The notes: generated from the letters alone by a model not told the origin. A stretch of 41,568 nt of DNA from Bacteroidota bacterium (GCA_030706465.1 JAUZOM010000009.1:1-41568), one strand, 5' to 3'; positions 27,287 to 38,500 are shown, numbered from the stretch's first letter. Numbers and translations are program-made.

Positions 27287-27378
27287 GTTCAGTGAGGTCT
27301 ACCTCATTGAACCCTCACTGAATCCTCACTGAACCCTCACTGAACCCTCACTGAACCCTCACTGAACCTCCTCTGAAC
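27287..27378. repeat. 11-bp tandem repeat array CCTCACTGAAC with an inverted copy
   Basis: Six successive 11-mers run from 27302 to 27367: CCTCATTGAAC, CCTCACTGAAT, then four exact CCTCACTGAAC. A degenerate seventh follows at 27368-27378. The exact reverse complement GTTCAGTGAGG lies just before, at 27287-27297, so any unit can fold back on it. The period is close to one helical turn, which would put all units on the same face of DNA. It could be a protein-binding array, a recombination site, or simple slippage. Confidence 0.75.
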
Positions 27379-27462
27379 CTAGACGGTAATAAGACTGAAA
27401 TAAGACCGAAATACGGTTGAACCCAGACTGAAAAGACTCCCTCTTTTGAAAGCACCCTATTA

Positions 27463-28137
27463 TTGAGCTACTACTTAAATGATGCTCCGAATTTACGATC
27501 CGAAATTAACAGCATAAAATGGCCCAACCATGAGAATTTGATCAAGCTGGCAACGGATTACCATAAAGCGGTGTGTGATGGTGAAAAATGCATTATTTAC
27601 GAGAAGAAGTTGCCCGCATTCAAAGTAAATCTTGAAATAGCAGGCGGGTTTATCAAGGGGCTTTACGACGATAACTCCACACAAGCAGCTAAATTCCAGT
27701 GCGGCATACTTGCCCATGCGTGGATGCCGGCAATCACTGAGAATCTTTTTATCAAGGGGGGAATGATGTATACAACCTGTCAATACAAATTATACAACAT
27801 TCAGTATGGTTCAATCTTTTCCTATGATCAGGTTGATGGTCCTATTTATAAAATCCCTCTGCAGGTTGAATATGTATTTACCAATAGAATTATCAGTCCC
27901 AAAATTTCAGCCGGAGTCGATCTCTATGCAGCTACGAATAAAAAGAATTATGATTATAAAGCATATAATAATAGTTCTTTAATGAGTCCTTATGGACTCA
28001 GTGGATGGACAATTATGTGGAGGCCTCAAATCACGGTGGGTGCTATTGTCAAATTGACTAAGAGTCTTTTTTGGTCGGCGAATTATGATATTATAAGTTA
28101 CCCCGGTCTGACCACCGGATTGTACATTTGTTTGTAA
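27463..28137 (+). CDS. Outer-membrane beta-barrel protein, N-terminally truncated
   Basis: About 224 residues of alternating hydrophobic and polar beta-strands typical of small Bacteroidota OmpW/PorT-like barrels: FKVNLEIAGGFIKGLY, IPLQVEYVFTNRIISPKISA, VGAIVKLTKSLFWSANYDII, and an aromatic C-terminal strand PGLTTGLYICL. There is no signal peptide. The frame is open back to a TGA at 27418-27420 with no ATG, and TTG 27463 is only a formal start. A barrel without export signal cannot reach the outer membrane, so the gene has probably lost its 5' end at the repeat-rich junction immediately upstream. I treat it as a broken gene whose right half is intact. Confidence 0.55.
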   Translation: MSYYLNDAPNLRSEINSIKWPNHENLIKLATDYHKAVCDGEKCIIYEKKLPAFKVNLEIAGGFIKGLYDDNSTQAAKFQCGILAHAWMPAITENLFIKGGMMYTTCQYKLYNIQYGSIFSYDQVDGPIYKIPLQVEYVFTNRIISPKISAGVDLYAATNKKNYDYKAYNNSSLMSPYGLSGWTIMWRPQITVGAIVKLTKSLFWSANYDIISYPGLTTGLYICL

Positions 28138-28324
28138 AAAACAGAATAGACAATATCTCCCAATCCTTTTCTAACCAACAGACATTGTCATTTGTACATT
28201 TAAATGCGGTTTGAAGGTATCCGCTAAGAATGAAGTTAATCCCTTCAAGGACATTGCCAATTAACATTACTATTCTATACCTATAATGTGATTTTACCAT
28301 TATCATTAGGTAAAAAAGTATCAG

Positions 28325-28352
28325 TTGTTTATATGTTAATCATTTAATTTTG
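28325..28352 (+). promoter_or_regulatory. Candidate promoter of the fibre-Rhs cassette
   Basis: TTG at 28325-28327 and TAATTTTG at 28345-28352 resemble the -33 and -7 boxes of the Bacteroidota housekeeping sigma factor, separated by 17 bases, slightly shorter than usual. It is the best promoter candidate before the genes at 28554 onward. Confidence 0.4.
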
Positions 28353-28414
28353 CAATACAAATTATTTATTTTAAATTTTGTAAATATTTCATCTAATAAA
28401 TGCATTTTAAATCA

Positions 28415-28460
28415 AGTTTAACAAAGCAAAAAATCAAAAGTTTTTTTGCTTCGTTAAACT
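28415..28460 (+). promoter_or_regulatory. AT-rich hairpin in the leader of the cassette
   Basis: AGTTTAACAAAGCAAAAAA (28415-28433) pairs with 28442-28460 with one mismatch around an 8-base loop. It lies downstream of the candidate promoter and about 95 bases before the first start codon. It may stabilise the leader, act as an attenuator, or be an old bidirectional terminator of the barrel gene. Confidence 0.45.
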
Positions 28461-28553
28461 GTGTAATTATAAATTGTTCTAAAGTGAATACGTAAACATG
28501 CTCTATGAACTTAAATATAAGGAGTAACAAACAAGTATAAATTAATAACAAGT

Positions 28554-28928
28554 ATGAAAACTATTAAATTCAGGATGGCTATCGTTGCCATTCTTTTGTT
28601 CTCAAACCTGATCTTTGCAGAAAATCCTCTTACCATTGACAATGTCGATGATTTTGCAAACAAAAGAATAGCCGGAATAGGTGCAGACATTGTGCTGACC
28701 GATAGTCAGAAGGTAATACTTTTGGCAAGTTCAAAAACTTTTGCACTTAAAATTCAGAATAGTCATTCGCTCAGTAATGTTGAACAAAAGAAAGCCTTTA
28801 GTAAAGCATTTCAGGAATACAGGGCAAATATAGATAGTGTATTAAGCAAGGCACAAAAAAGTCAGCTTACAGCAAAACAGAAAGAACGTAGAAACATTGC
28901 AATATCTGAATTAAAACTAAACAAATAA
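28554..28928 (+). CDS. Small secreted alpha-helical protein (124 aa)
   Basis: The signal peptide MKTIKFRMAIVAILLFSNLIFA is followed by about 100 residues, mostly charged and helical (QKVILLASSKTFALKIQNS, QKKAFSKAFQEYRANIDSVL, QLTAKQKERRNIAISELKL). No domain is recognised with certainty. The helical hairpin pattern with repeated LTxxQK resembles small periplasmic proteins of Bacteroidota. The stop is 6 bases before the next start, so it is translationally tied to the fibre gene. It could be an assembly chaperone or structural partner of that fibre, but that is inference from position. Confidence 0.65.
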   Translation: MKTIKFRMAIVAILLFSNLIFAENPLTIDNVDDFANKRIAGIGADIVLTDSQKVILLASSKTFALKIQNSHSLSNVEQKKAFSKAFQEYRANIDSVLSKAQKSQLTAKQKERRNIAISELKLNK

Positions 28929-28934
28929 CCAAAT

Positions 28935-30287
28935 ATGAAATCAACTACTCTATTTTTGATTGCTGTATTCTTTCCGTTTATTTCATTACCAATAAGGGCT
29001 CAAGATTCGCAATTTAATTATGTCAACAGTACAAATACCAGTGGAAGTTTGACTCAGACTTCGTGGGTATACCCTTTTTATGTTTGGTTTATTCAGGTAC
29101 CAGCTAACTCAGCTATATCCGTACATTGTACTTCCTCCACTGTAAAATTAATGCTTATGTCAGATTATAACAATGGCAATAGCAATGTTGAATTATTTGA
29201 CAATTCTACCGCCACCACTTTATCCTCGCAGGATGGATATATAAGTATTTATGCAGATGAAAGTTATGGCACTCCCTTGACAGGAAATGTATTTACGATA
29301 TCTTATCAGGTGGATTCAACTTATACGAATAGTCAAAATGTATTTGTAACCGGAAAAGAAATAGTTGCAGGAGACTTGGATGTGTATGGAAAGATATCTG
29401 CTTCCACAATATCTTCTTCTGGAAGCATGACCGCATCAAGTTTGTATACCGGAGATATGTATGCAGATAATAGCATCAATTGTCGTGAATTAAGTGCGGA
29501 AAACATCTATGTTACTGGCGACCAAGGAACAATTGGGTTCAGCTCCTCAGGGCTAGTAAAGGAATTGGGATCTAATCCGGCATGGGCAGTAGGTAAAGGA
29601 AATTATCATTCCTTTGGAAAAATGTCGACACCTTCCATTTCGGATTGGCAGGGAAATTACACCGAACAAATGAGAATTGATTCCACTGGCAATGTAGGGA
29701 TTGGTACATCCAAACCCTATTATAAATTGGAAATCTTTAAATCTTCGGGAAGTCAACTTGCCTTATCCACAAATAATAATGGAGCCGATTTTTCCAGAAT
29801 TGATCTTGATTTCTTTATTCATGATACAGATCAAACTGCGGCACGTATATCCTCCGGGTATAATTATACGCCCAGCGGAGCTGTAGGAGCTTTACGATTT
29901 TTTACAAGTTATCCAAATCAAGGGCTTTTAGAAAGAATGCGCATTCATTATAATGGAAATGTGGGTATTGGAATGACAGAGCCAAACTACTTGCTCGATG
30001 TGAATGGTACTATCCATGCTAGAGAAGTAATTGTTGACATAGCCTTTCCTCCTGCCGATTATGTGTTTAAGTCCACTTATAAACTAATGCCCTTAAGCGA
30101 AGTGGAAAAATATGTAAAGGCTCACTGCCACTTGCCTGAAATAAAATCAGCAAGTGAGATTACCAAAAATGGCCTGAGTATGGGTGAAATGCAGAATAAA
30201 TTGCTTCAAAAGATTGAGGAGCTGACACTGTATCTGATAGAGCAACAGAAGGAGATTAATGAATTGAAACAAGAACTAAAAAGATAG
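28935..30287 (+). CDS. Secreted fibre-like protein with S74-like C-terminus
   Basis: A 450-residue protein with a signal peptide (to about residue 22). Residues about 25-140 form a beta-rich head. Residues 140-205 are low-complexity and S/T/Y-rich (DLDVYGKISASTISSSG, SLYTGDMYADNSINCRELS), like the shaft of a trimeric fibre. Then come two MRIDSTGNVGIGT / MRIHYNGNVGIG units typical of Bacteroidota tail-fibre-like proteins. The end has VDIAFPPADYVFKSTYKLMP, LSEVEKYVKAHCHLPEIKSA and a coiled coil LLQKIEELTLYLIEQQKEI. This resembles the S74 intramolecular-chaperone region of phage tail spikes, but the Ser/Lys dyad for self-cleavage cannot be confirmed. It likely forms a surface-exposed or secreted trimeric fibre. 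Confidence 0.8.
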   Translation: MKSTTLFLIAVFFPFISLPIRAQDSQFNYVNSTNTSGSLTQTSWVYPFYVWFIQVPANSAISVHCTSSTVKLMLMSDYNNGNSNVELFDNSTATTLSSQDGYISIYADESYGTPLTGNVFTISYQVDSTYTNSQNVFVTGKEIVAGDLDVYGKISASTISSSGSMTASSLYTGDMYADNSINCRELSAENIYVTGDQGTIGFSSSGLVKELGSNPAWAVGKGNYHSFGKMSTPSISDWQGNYTEQMRIDSTGNVGIGTSKPYYKLEIFKSSGSQLALSTNNNGADFSRIDLDFFIHDTDQTAARISSGYNYTPSGAVGALRFFTSYPNQGLLERMRIHYNGNVGIGMTEPNYLLDVNGTIHAREVIVDIAFPPADYVFKSTYKLMPLSEVEKYVKAHCHLPEIKSASEITKNGLSMGEMQNKLLQKIEELTLYLIEQQKEINELKQELKR

Positions 30288-30432
30288 AGAATTCCGTAAA
30301 ACCTGCCCAAAAGAAGGAGTAGTAAATAACGAATCTCAATGCTTTAGATATATTGATAGAATGTTTAATTGATTTAAATTTTTATAATCTTAAAAGTCCA
30401 ATAGTCTCCCTTTGGAGATTTGTCAACAGCTT

Positions 30433-32469
30433 ATGCGATACAAATACAAACATTTTATATTGTTCATACTACTCAGTTTAGGGACAGCAATTAGTTGGTG
30501 TCAAACCCCGCAGCTTAATTTCAATCTGACAACCGACCAATCGATGATAACAAAAAATTATGTGGCACGGGACTATATCACTTTAGGTAATGGTTTTAGA
30601 TATTCTGCCACTCCCGGTCAAAGTTTTAGGGCACGAATCGATAAAACAATTACTATCACGGTCCCTGACGGTACACAAATACTACCTGATGGGACGCAAA
30701 TAAAACCTGACGGAACAATAATAAAACCCGACAGGACACAAATAAAACCTGATGGGACTATCATAACACCCGAAGGGACTATTTATAAAACAAATGGGAC
30801 TATTATTAATCCGGATGGGACACTATTGGATATTAGCTTGATTGTTCCGGTGGTTTGGTTTAAAACCATACAGGAAACGGATGATATAAACGGCAGGTAC
30901 AAATGGAAAGATTTCTCGCCCAATAATGTACCTTTGGTTAAGTACTTACAATCAACTGAATATACAGTTGGAAGGGACTCGGTAATGAATTATAACTTTA
31001 ATCCGGCTATCGATCTGTCGGCCGGAAATATAAGTAAAGAAATTATCATCGGGACAAGCAATCTGGCACAAGCCACCATCATAGGAGCATGGGGAACCAA
31101 AAAGGAAGTAAATAATACCGATAAATTCATTTTTGCATTAAACGGCAGAGTAAACGAAAGCATTGTGTTCAGTAAAAGCAATGTATTTGCAAGCGTTGAA
31201 AGCGGGAAAAATTCATTGCCTTACGGAAATGACACTCTAAAGAATCTGCTCTGCCAACCGAACAGTACTACATCCGCTAAAAAAGCACGTGAAAGTTCAA
31301 TGCGTGTTGCAAGCTATTATAAATCTAATAAGCCCAATACGACACTTTGGGGGGAACAGCAAAATGCAATTATTTCATTAGGTAGTTCATTTTTGAGTTC
31401 AAATACAAACAATACCTCTACGTTTAATTCAACTTTGAATAACTTCCAAGGATTTAAAGGTTATACACCAGAGCTGCTTATTTTCGGCAAGGTACTACAA
31501 CCGGTTGAACGGAGTATATTCGAAAGTTATTTAGCCATTAAATACGGAGTGAATATGGAGAAATCATATCTTTCAGGAAAAGGGAAAGTAATATGGGATT
31601 ATTGTTCAAATGTAACCTATAATAACCGGATAACCGGTTATGGACGGGAAGACTTGTTAAGTTTAAACCAAAAAATGGCTACTACTTCGTATCAGGAAGC
31701 TCCATATTACAGTGATTCCTGTGATTCCTATTTTGCTAACAACAGGAATAACTTGTCGTCAGACAACCGATTGCTGGTGATGGGCTGTCAACCAGAGACT
31801 CCTATGAATGATGGCCAATATGTTCTGTTTGGAGATGACAACAACCCGATCACAGCCATCAATACTTCTATGCCAGGCTATACGACCATGCAACGAAAAT
31901 GGATGGTGAATACCAACAGTATTTCCAAAAACTGGATCGAGTTATCTTATCATGATTCATTGGCCACCGGATTTGCCAGTCATACATCCGATGCCTATTT
32001 GATTATCGACCGTTCAGGGACAGGAGAGTTCAATTCACTCTCGGATAAGTTCCTGCCCGATAGTATAGATGTCAGCCGTTCAAAGATCATATTTAAAAAT
32101 ATCGTCTGGAGTACAGTCAGCAAAAATGTATTTACATTCGGTTATCAAACTCCTCCCCCCCTGAATAAAACTAAAAAGAATTCAGATACCGTTGAATCCG
32201 ACGTTGAGAAACCCACCCTATCGATTTATTATAAGAATTTGAAAGATTTGTCGACAGTCACCGTAAAATTAAAATTAACCAAACCATCGGTATCCAATGT
32301 TTTTATGTACGATTTAATGGGCCGGTTGATTTACAAACAGGAGTTGGCTGCGAGTGAAACAATGCAAACCCTTGATATCAAGTTGCCAAATTCAGGAGTG
32401 TACGTCGTTAAAGCCATCACAAGCGATGGCGAATTATCGACGAAAGTCATGGCCAAGATTGGACATTAA
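30433..32469 (+). CDS. T9SS surface protein with heptapeptide array and DUF8202-like region
   Basis: A protein of 678 residues from ATG 30433. The longer frame from TTG 30412 lacks a better signal. Signal peptide: MRYKYKHFILFILLSLGTAI. An array of eight seven-residue units, PDGTxIx, occupies residues about 77-132. Then comes a large domain (about 135-575): VVWFKTIQETDDINGRYKWK, the jelly-roll-like FNPAIDLSAGNISKEIIIG, FKGYTPELLIFGKVLQPVER and SIFESYLAIKYGVNMEKSYL. The last two motifs are typical of the Bacteroidota surface-protein domain I know as DUF8202. The C-terminus is a T9SS sorting tail (VFMYDLMGRLIYKQEL, PNSGVYVVKAITSDGELSTK). It sits 31 bases before the giant Rhs-like gene. Function unknown; adhesion or cell-surface display is likely. 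Confidence 0.75.
   Translation: MRYKYKHFILFILLSLGTAISWCQTPQLNFNLTTDQSMITKNYVARDYITLGNGFRYSATPGQSFRARIDKTITITVPDGTQILPDGTQIKPDGTIIKPDRTQIKPDGTIITPEGTIYKTNGTIINPDGTLLDISLIVPVVWFKTIQETDDINGRYKWKDFSPNNVPLVKYLQSTEYTVGRDSVMNYNFNPAIDLSAGNISKEIIIGTSNLAQATIIGAWGTKKEVNNTDKFIFALNGRVNESIVFSKSNVFASVESGKNSLPYGNDTLKNLLCQPNSTTSAKKARESSMRVASYYKSNKPNTTLWGEQQNAIISLGSSFLSSNTNNTSTFNSTLNNFQGFKGYTPELLIFGKVLQPVERSIFESYLAIKYGVNMEKSYLSGKGKVIWDYCSNVTYNNRITGYGREDLLSLNQKMATTSYQEAPYYSDSCDSYFANNRNNLSSDNRLLVMGCQPETPMNDGQYVLFGDDNNPITAINTSMPGYTTMQRKWMVNTNSISKNWIELSYHDSLATGFASHTSDAYLIIDRSGTGEFNSLSDKFLPDSIDVSRSKIIFKNIVWSTVSKNVFTFGYQTPPPLNKTKKNSDTVESDVEKPTLSIYYKNLKDLSTVTVKLKLTKPSVSNVFMYDLMGRLIYKQELAASETMQTLDIKLPNSGVYVVKAITSDGELSTKVMAKIGH
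30661..30828 (+). repeat. 21-bp tandem repeat encoding eight PDGTxIx heptapeptides
   Basis: Eight units of 21 bases encode VPDGTQI, LPDGTQI, KPDGTII, KPDRTQI, KPDGTII, TPEGTIY, KTNGTII and NPDGTLL. The DNA units differ at several wobble positions, so the array is old enough to have drifted but is kept in register. It lies between signal peptide and main domain of the 678-aa protein. Confidence 0.85.
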
Positions 32470-32500
32470 TTGAATCACATAAAAAAATAACAATAAGTAT

Positions 32501-35500
32501 ATGTTTCCATCTAAAAATAACAAAACTGCCATAGGTTTAATACTGGTTATACTATGTTTCATTACTATTCAAGTTGCCTTTAAAGTGAAGGACCCGAATT
32601 ACAGTGGTGCAAAGCAACAAAAAGGAATCCAACCCTCAGGGAGTGAAACTTCCGATGATTCACTTCAGTTGTCCTCAGAAAAACCTATCCAACCGATGAA
32701 TTCAAGACAGCAAGTGACTCCTGCGATGACTTTAAGTCATCGGTTGAATAATATTGTACCTGTAAAACTGACGGCCTACCCAGCTTTGCATCAAACAGGA
32801 ATTATTGGTCTTTACGACGGCAAACAAGTGGACAATCCTGCCGACAATGTATTTACCGTCAGGATGGACAACCCACCTTCTGAGAATGACAAGGTATGGT
32901 TAACCTATGAACTCACAGGGCTGGACGATTACACCAACGTGGCTTGCAGCGTGAACGACCGCCTGGCCATGGGTGGTTACCTGGCCCGAAAGGACACCGG
33001 CACACATCGGCAGCGGGTGCAATTGAATGCTGGATGGTTGCAGAAAGGTGAAAACCGTATTTTGTTTGGAATTCCGGAGAATGCAGGTTATGGATGTAAA
33101 ATCAGCGACCTGTGCATTGAAGTGGAAAAAGGGAATAACGATTCACCACTGGCTGTGAATAGTGGAACTACTTTGTATAACGGCAAAGCCTATCTCCATG
33201 GTTTTGTACAGGGAGTTGAAGATGATAAACCTACCATAAGCATCGATGGCAAGGCAGTAGGTGTATATGATGGTGAATTTGAAATCCTTGTAACACCCAA
33301 CGGTAAAAATACGGTGGAAGTTACAGCTGAAATAAATGGAAAGTCCTATTCTAAAGAGATTCGTTTCAATCGAAATGCACAGCCCGATAAGGAATATGCC
33401 TTGATTGAACGGACAGAAAAAAGGAGTAAGACTTTTGAAAAAGGAAAAGCAGAAACACTGCAAACAAAAGATGCAGAACTGAAAGTCGATGATAAAGCTT
33501 TGTTGGCTACCCAACGTTTTTCACTGAGCTCCTTGCGCTTTATGGACTTGCCGGCACTGGACATGGGAATGATTAATGTAACGGATGGACACAAGGGATT
33601 CCGTTTTTTGCCCCATGGAGAGCATTTTACAGAAGGTGCTACCGTGGCGTTGAAATATGACCGGACTAAAATACCGGACGGATATACTGAAAACGATATT
33701 AAGTCCTTCTATTTCGATAATACCACCAACCATTGGATTGCACTTGAGCGCGACACGGTGGATAAAGCTTTGTGCATGGTGGTATCGAAGACCACGCACT
33801 TCACCGATATGATCAACGGGGTAATCAAGAGCCCCGAATCGCCCGAGACTCAGGGATTCACTCCCACGATGATGAACGGAATCAAGGCAGCAGATCCCAT
33901 GGCAAAGATAGAACTGATAACACCACCAACGGCTAACAATACCGGTTCAGCTAATTTGAGTTATTCCCTGGAAATGCCACCCGCCCGGAACGGCATGAGC
34001 CCGAACCTGGCGATACAGTATAACAGCGATGGCGGCAGTGGATGGTTAGGGGAAGGTTGGGATTTGAATGTGCCGAGCATTACGGTGGATACGAGATGGG
34101 GAGTGCCGAGGTATGATACAACTAAAGAGACAGAAACTTATAGTATGGGTGGAACCATGTTGGCAACAACTTATGATAATTCTACAGGTGACGCAGCTGT
34201 ATCACATCAAGGAGTTATCATTGAAAGTCGTTCATCTGATCGTCAGTTTTACCCACGCATTGAAGGAAGCTTTTCAAGAATTATTCGTAAAGGTAACACG
34301 CCGAGCACATACTATTGGGAACTTACTGATAAAAATGGAACTATATATACTTATGGTGGTAATGGTGCTGTTTTAAAAGGTAAAGTATCAAACTCAACCG
34401 ACAGTATTATAGCAGAATGGAAGCTAAAACGTGTGCAAGAAGTGCATGGAGACTATACGGAATATTATTACACCATAGCACCTGAAACAGTAAGCGGTAC
34501 TGTATCAGCAACTTCCATTTACCTGAGTAAAATTGAAACAGGGGTTCATAATGCAGGGGTCGACAAAGTAATGACAACAGTAAATTTCAACAATAGTGCC
34601 ACAATGAAAACCAAACAAACGAATAATGGTCGTTATGGTTTTTTGGTATCCAATAATAAATTATTACAGGAAATTAAGATTAATTTTGAAGATACTTTAT
34701 TGAGAAGTTATGCTTTTAGTTATAAAGAAAGTGCTTTCAGTAGCACCGTACTTGAAAAAGTAACTCAGAAAGACAATTATGGAAATGAAATTGCCAGTCA
34801 TACCTTCGATTACTACAACGATGTACAATCTGGGAATAACTATAACCCATATAAGCCAACTAGCGAGTCGTGGGATTTAAAAAGTTTCAAGAGCTCTTTG
34901 TTTAAGAACGCAGGTATTATAAATTCAAGTATTGCATCAGTTCCAACAAACATGATTTACACAAATAATGCAACAGCGTTGGGAGCCAGTGAAACTAAAG
35001 CATTGGGTGGATCACTTTATGTTGGATTTGGATTTGACAGTCCGACTGATATCACAAACAGAAATACTGCAGGTCTAAATGTAGGTCTTTCCGCTTCGAA
35101 AACCAACGGATTATCTGCTTTTATAGACATCAATGGCGATGGTCTGCCTGATAATGTATACATAAAAAATAATGCCATTTGGTTTCGACCGCAAATAAAT
35201 AGTCTTCCAGGTTCATTCGGTGATGAAATAGAAATTACGGGGCCTGGTTTATTTTCTGAAACAACATCAACGACTATAACAGGAGGTGGGGAAGCCAAAG
35301 TAGGAGGTGGAAAGTTAGGACTTAACATAGGGACTGATGGCAGTTCTACCTATACAAAAACGCCTGTGTATTTTTTGGATGTGAACAATGATGGGCTGAT
35401 CGATATTGTAAGCAATGGGCGGGTTTTTTTTAATTCGCGAGATTCAGTTAAATCAAGCATCAATAAGGTTGACGTACCAATATTTACACAATATAGCCGT

Positions 35501-38500
35501 GATACACCAAATCCAATAACAAATGTACCAGGTACAACTACAAATGCTTTTACCGATCCACCTACGGTGGTTTCGGACGAAAATACTGATATGATTGAGG
35601 CAACCCCTTTACAGGATGTAGTACGTGTATGGAAAGCTCCTTTTGATGGTGTTATTGACATCGATGGATCCGTTCAGATGTTTATTGCAGATGATTATGA
35701 GACTCTTGATTCCATAGCTTATGCCAAATCTGATGGTGTGAGAGTAGCAATTCAAGTGGGCGAAATTGAAAAGTGGAGTCAGTTTATACCTAAAGGGGAT
35801 GCAACAGAGTACACTCCGGATATGGGCCTGGTTCATGATATATTGATAAAAAAAGGACAAAAAGTCTATTTCCGGTTGCAAAGCGGAAACGATAGGAGTA
35901 GCAATGGTGACTATGACAATGTATGGTGGAGCCCGGAAATCAGATACAAATATCAAGATGCAAGTTTTGATATGAATGGATATAATTCAACAGTTTACGC
36001 CTCTAATGAAGGAAACTTAGTAAGTAAATTCGGCTATAATCAGATTGATAGCGGTGTTCCAACCGTAAGAATTAGTGGTTCTTTTAATAAGTCATGTATC
36101 ACTTCTGATAGTGTCACATTAAAGGCATTTATCTCAAATGATTCTCTTTTGGTTACAAAATCAGGACAAATTCAGAACCCAAATTATCAGTCTAAAAAAG
36201 AGGTATACAGCCGAACATTCACAACATCTACCTTTAACAATGAATTGAATTTTGCAATTGATAACAGTGTAATATTAGGTACGAAGATCCGTTTCGAAGT
36301 TTCTTCTAAAACAGATGTACCTTGGGATAAAATATCGTGGAACCCTCAAATACATTACTCTGTCAACGGAAGGGATACAACAATATATGCGGGGGTGAAA
36401 TATAATATATTCTCTGAAATTAGCCCTACAACGGATATTGAACCTGAATATAACAGAGTGTTGGAATCTTCCGGTGTTACAATTGAACCTTTTACAAATG
36501 GATCAAAGAATGGAAACTTCACAATGGTTGGGAGCATTGATGGTATTGTTTTTTGTAAAAGACATTATTCTATTGTAAATAATAAATGCACTTCCACGGA
36601 TGCACACATAGGTTCATATGACCACAATAATCCATCAGCTTCAGATTACATATGGCCTTCAAAATTTCGAGTTGACCTTTATTTCGATTCAGAAACATTA
36701 CCCGGAAATTTCAGAATCAATGTAAAAGATCCCATCTCTAATTATAGCGAGACGTTTGATGCAAATATCTATTGTATACAAAGTAATACCGATGTAGATT
36801 TTGGACCAATGTGGCGGGGTTGGGGGCAATTTGAATATAATGCTGCAGACGATCGATTTGGAAAAGAAATAAATGAATCGCTATTGAATTTACCTAAAGA
36901 TTCGGCCGGTTGTAAAATCACCAAAATGGCTTTTTTCCCTATGGCACCTGGATATGACCCAAATACCGGAGCTTATTGGAGGGGACTTAATGACTATATT
37001 AAAATCAGTACAGATTTTGGTAACTACGTTATGAGCAGTGGACGTTTGAATATGAAAACTATGGCAAATGTAAATGCCTTCACAGCTGTAAACGGATCTT
37101 ATCGGGTGAAAGGAATTGGGGCTCCACCTGAAATAGATGAAATACTTGATGCACCAATTTTACAAACACATAGCACCAGTGAAGGAGCTTTCGGAGGTGC
37201 ATCCATAGTGAGTGGGAATGTTTCAACCGGGACAAGCCAGACTTTAATGGCCTACATGGATATGAACGGAGATGGATATCCGGATCATATTATAAACGAT
37301 AAAAATACACACCGAATTGATTATTCAAATTCACGTGGTTATAAAAACGGTGATTTTGCGTCCATATTACCTACTGATATTAATAGAACAGAATGTAGCG
37401 GTAAAGGGATTGGCTTAGGTGGAGGTATTCCGCTAAACCGAGCTATATCTCCGACTACATTATCTACTCGCAGTGAAGGTGCAGATGCAGCAGCAAGTGC
37501 TTCATCTACTCTGGCTCAATCTCAGACGAGCCTTTCACCATCTATACTTTCACCATCTATAAGTGCTGCGCTCAATACTGATGATGTAACAGCAACTTTC
37601 AGTGATATAAACGGCGATGGGTTACCGGATAAAATATTCAAAGAAAATGGAATAATAAAAGTTAGTCTTAATTTAGGTTATAGTTTTTCTGATCCGATGG
37701 TTTGGGGAATAGATAATATTCAATCAGGAAAGAGCATTTCAGGAAATGCGGGACTAGGACTTGGTATAGATTATGGTAATGGAAGTTTTAAATTAGGTTT
37801 TGGTATTGCCGCTACATGGTCAGAAACTACTTATACACTTATGGATGTAAATGGCGATGGGTTGCCGGACAAAGTGTGGAATAAAGATCTGTTGTTAATT
37901 GGCATTGGATCTTCAAGTACATCATGTACAGTTGCATTTAACTTAGGGAATAGATTTTCGGACCCTATTCCTTGGTCACCTAAAAATATTTCATCGTCTG
38001 TTTCAACCAGTGAAAGTCTGAATGCAGCAGTTACTTTAAATGTAAATATTTTTGGTGCTAAGTTATCAATTACTCCCAGTACATTTGCTTCAACCACTAT
38101 TAACAGGCCCACTTATGATATGCGCGATGTGGATGGAGATGGTTATCCAGATGTAGTAAGCGCAGATTTTGGAAGCTCACTCATTAAAGTACAACGTTCA
38201 ACAATTGGATGTACCAACAAATTAAAAAGTGTCTATAACTCTTTGGGCGGAAGTTTTACCATCGATTATGAACGAAGTAAATCCACTTACGATCATCCGG
38301 GAGGGAAATGGGTCATGGATTCCGTTATTGTAAATGATGGTATCGGGAGTGACGGGCCGTTAATAAAAACAGCCTTCGAGTATTCAGGTGGAAGGCGAGA
38401 CCGAGCCGAACGTGAATTTATTGGATTTGCAAAAGTGATAATCAAGAATATTGATACTGAAAATAAAAATATAGTTTATCGCATCACTAGCCTAGAATTC

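Larger units (their letters stand above)
26263..27420. other. Gene-free junction region between the two systems
   Basis: No intact gene. The left part contains an open reverse-strand fragment (26323-26580). From about 26900 to 27420 base composition shifts to more G+C than the surroundings, and short repeats with TGAACC/GGTTCA cores accumulate. The forward ORFs at 26573 and 27085 look like chance frames. I read this as a junction produced by past insertion or deletion. Confidence 0.5.
28138..28553. other. Leader/intergenic region before the fibre-Rhs cassette
   Basis: No gene. It contains a candidate promoter (28325-28352) and a long AT-rich hairpin (28415-28460), both described separately. 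The 200 bases between promoter and first ATG would be an unusually long leader. Confidence 0.5.

Noticed and set aside
27287-27378. Tandem repeats considered as a CRISPR array
   Set aside because: Units of 11 bp follow each other with no spacers, so this is not a CRISPR array.
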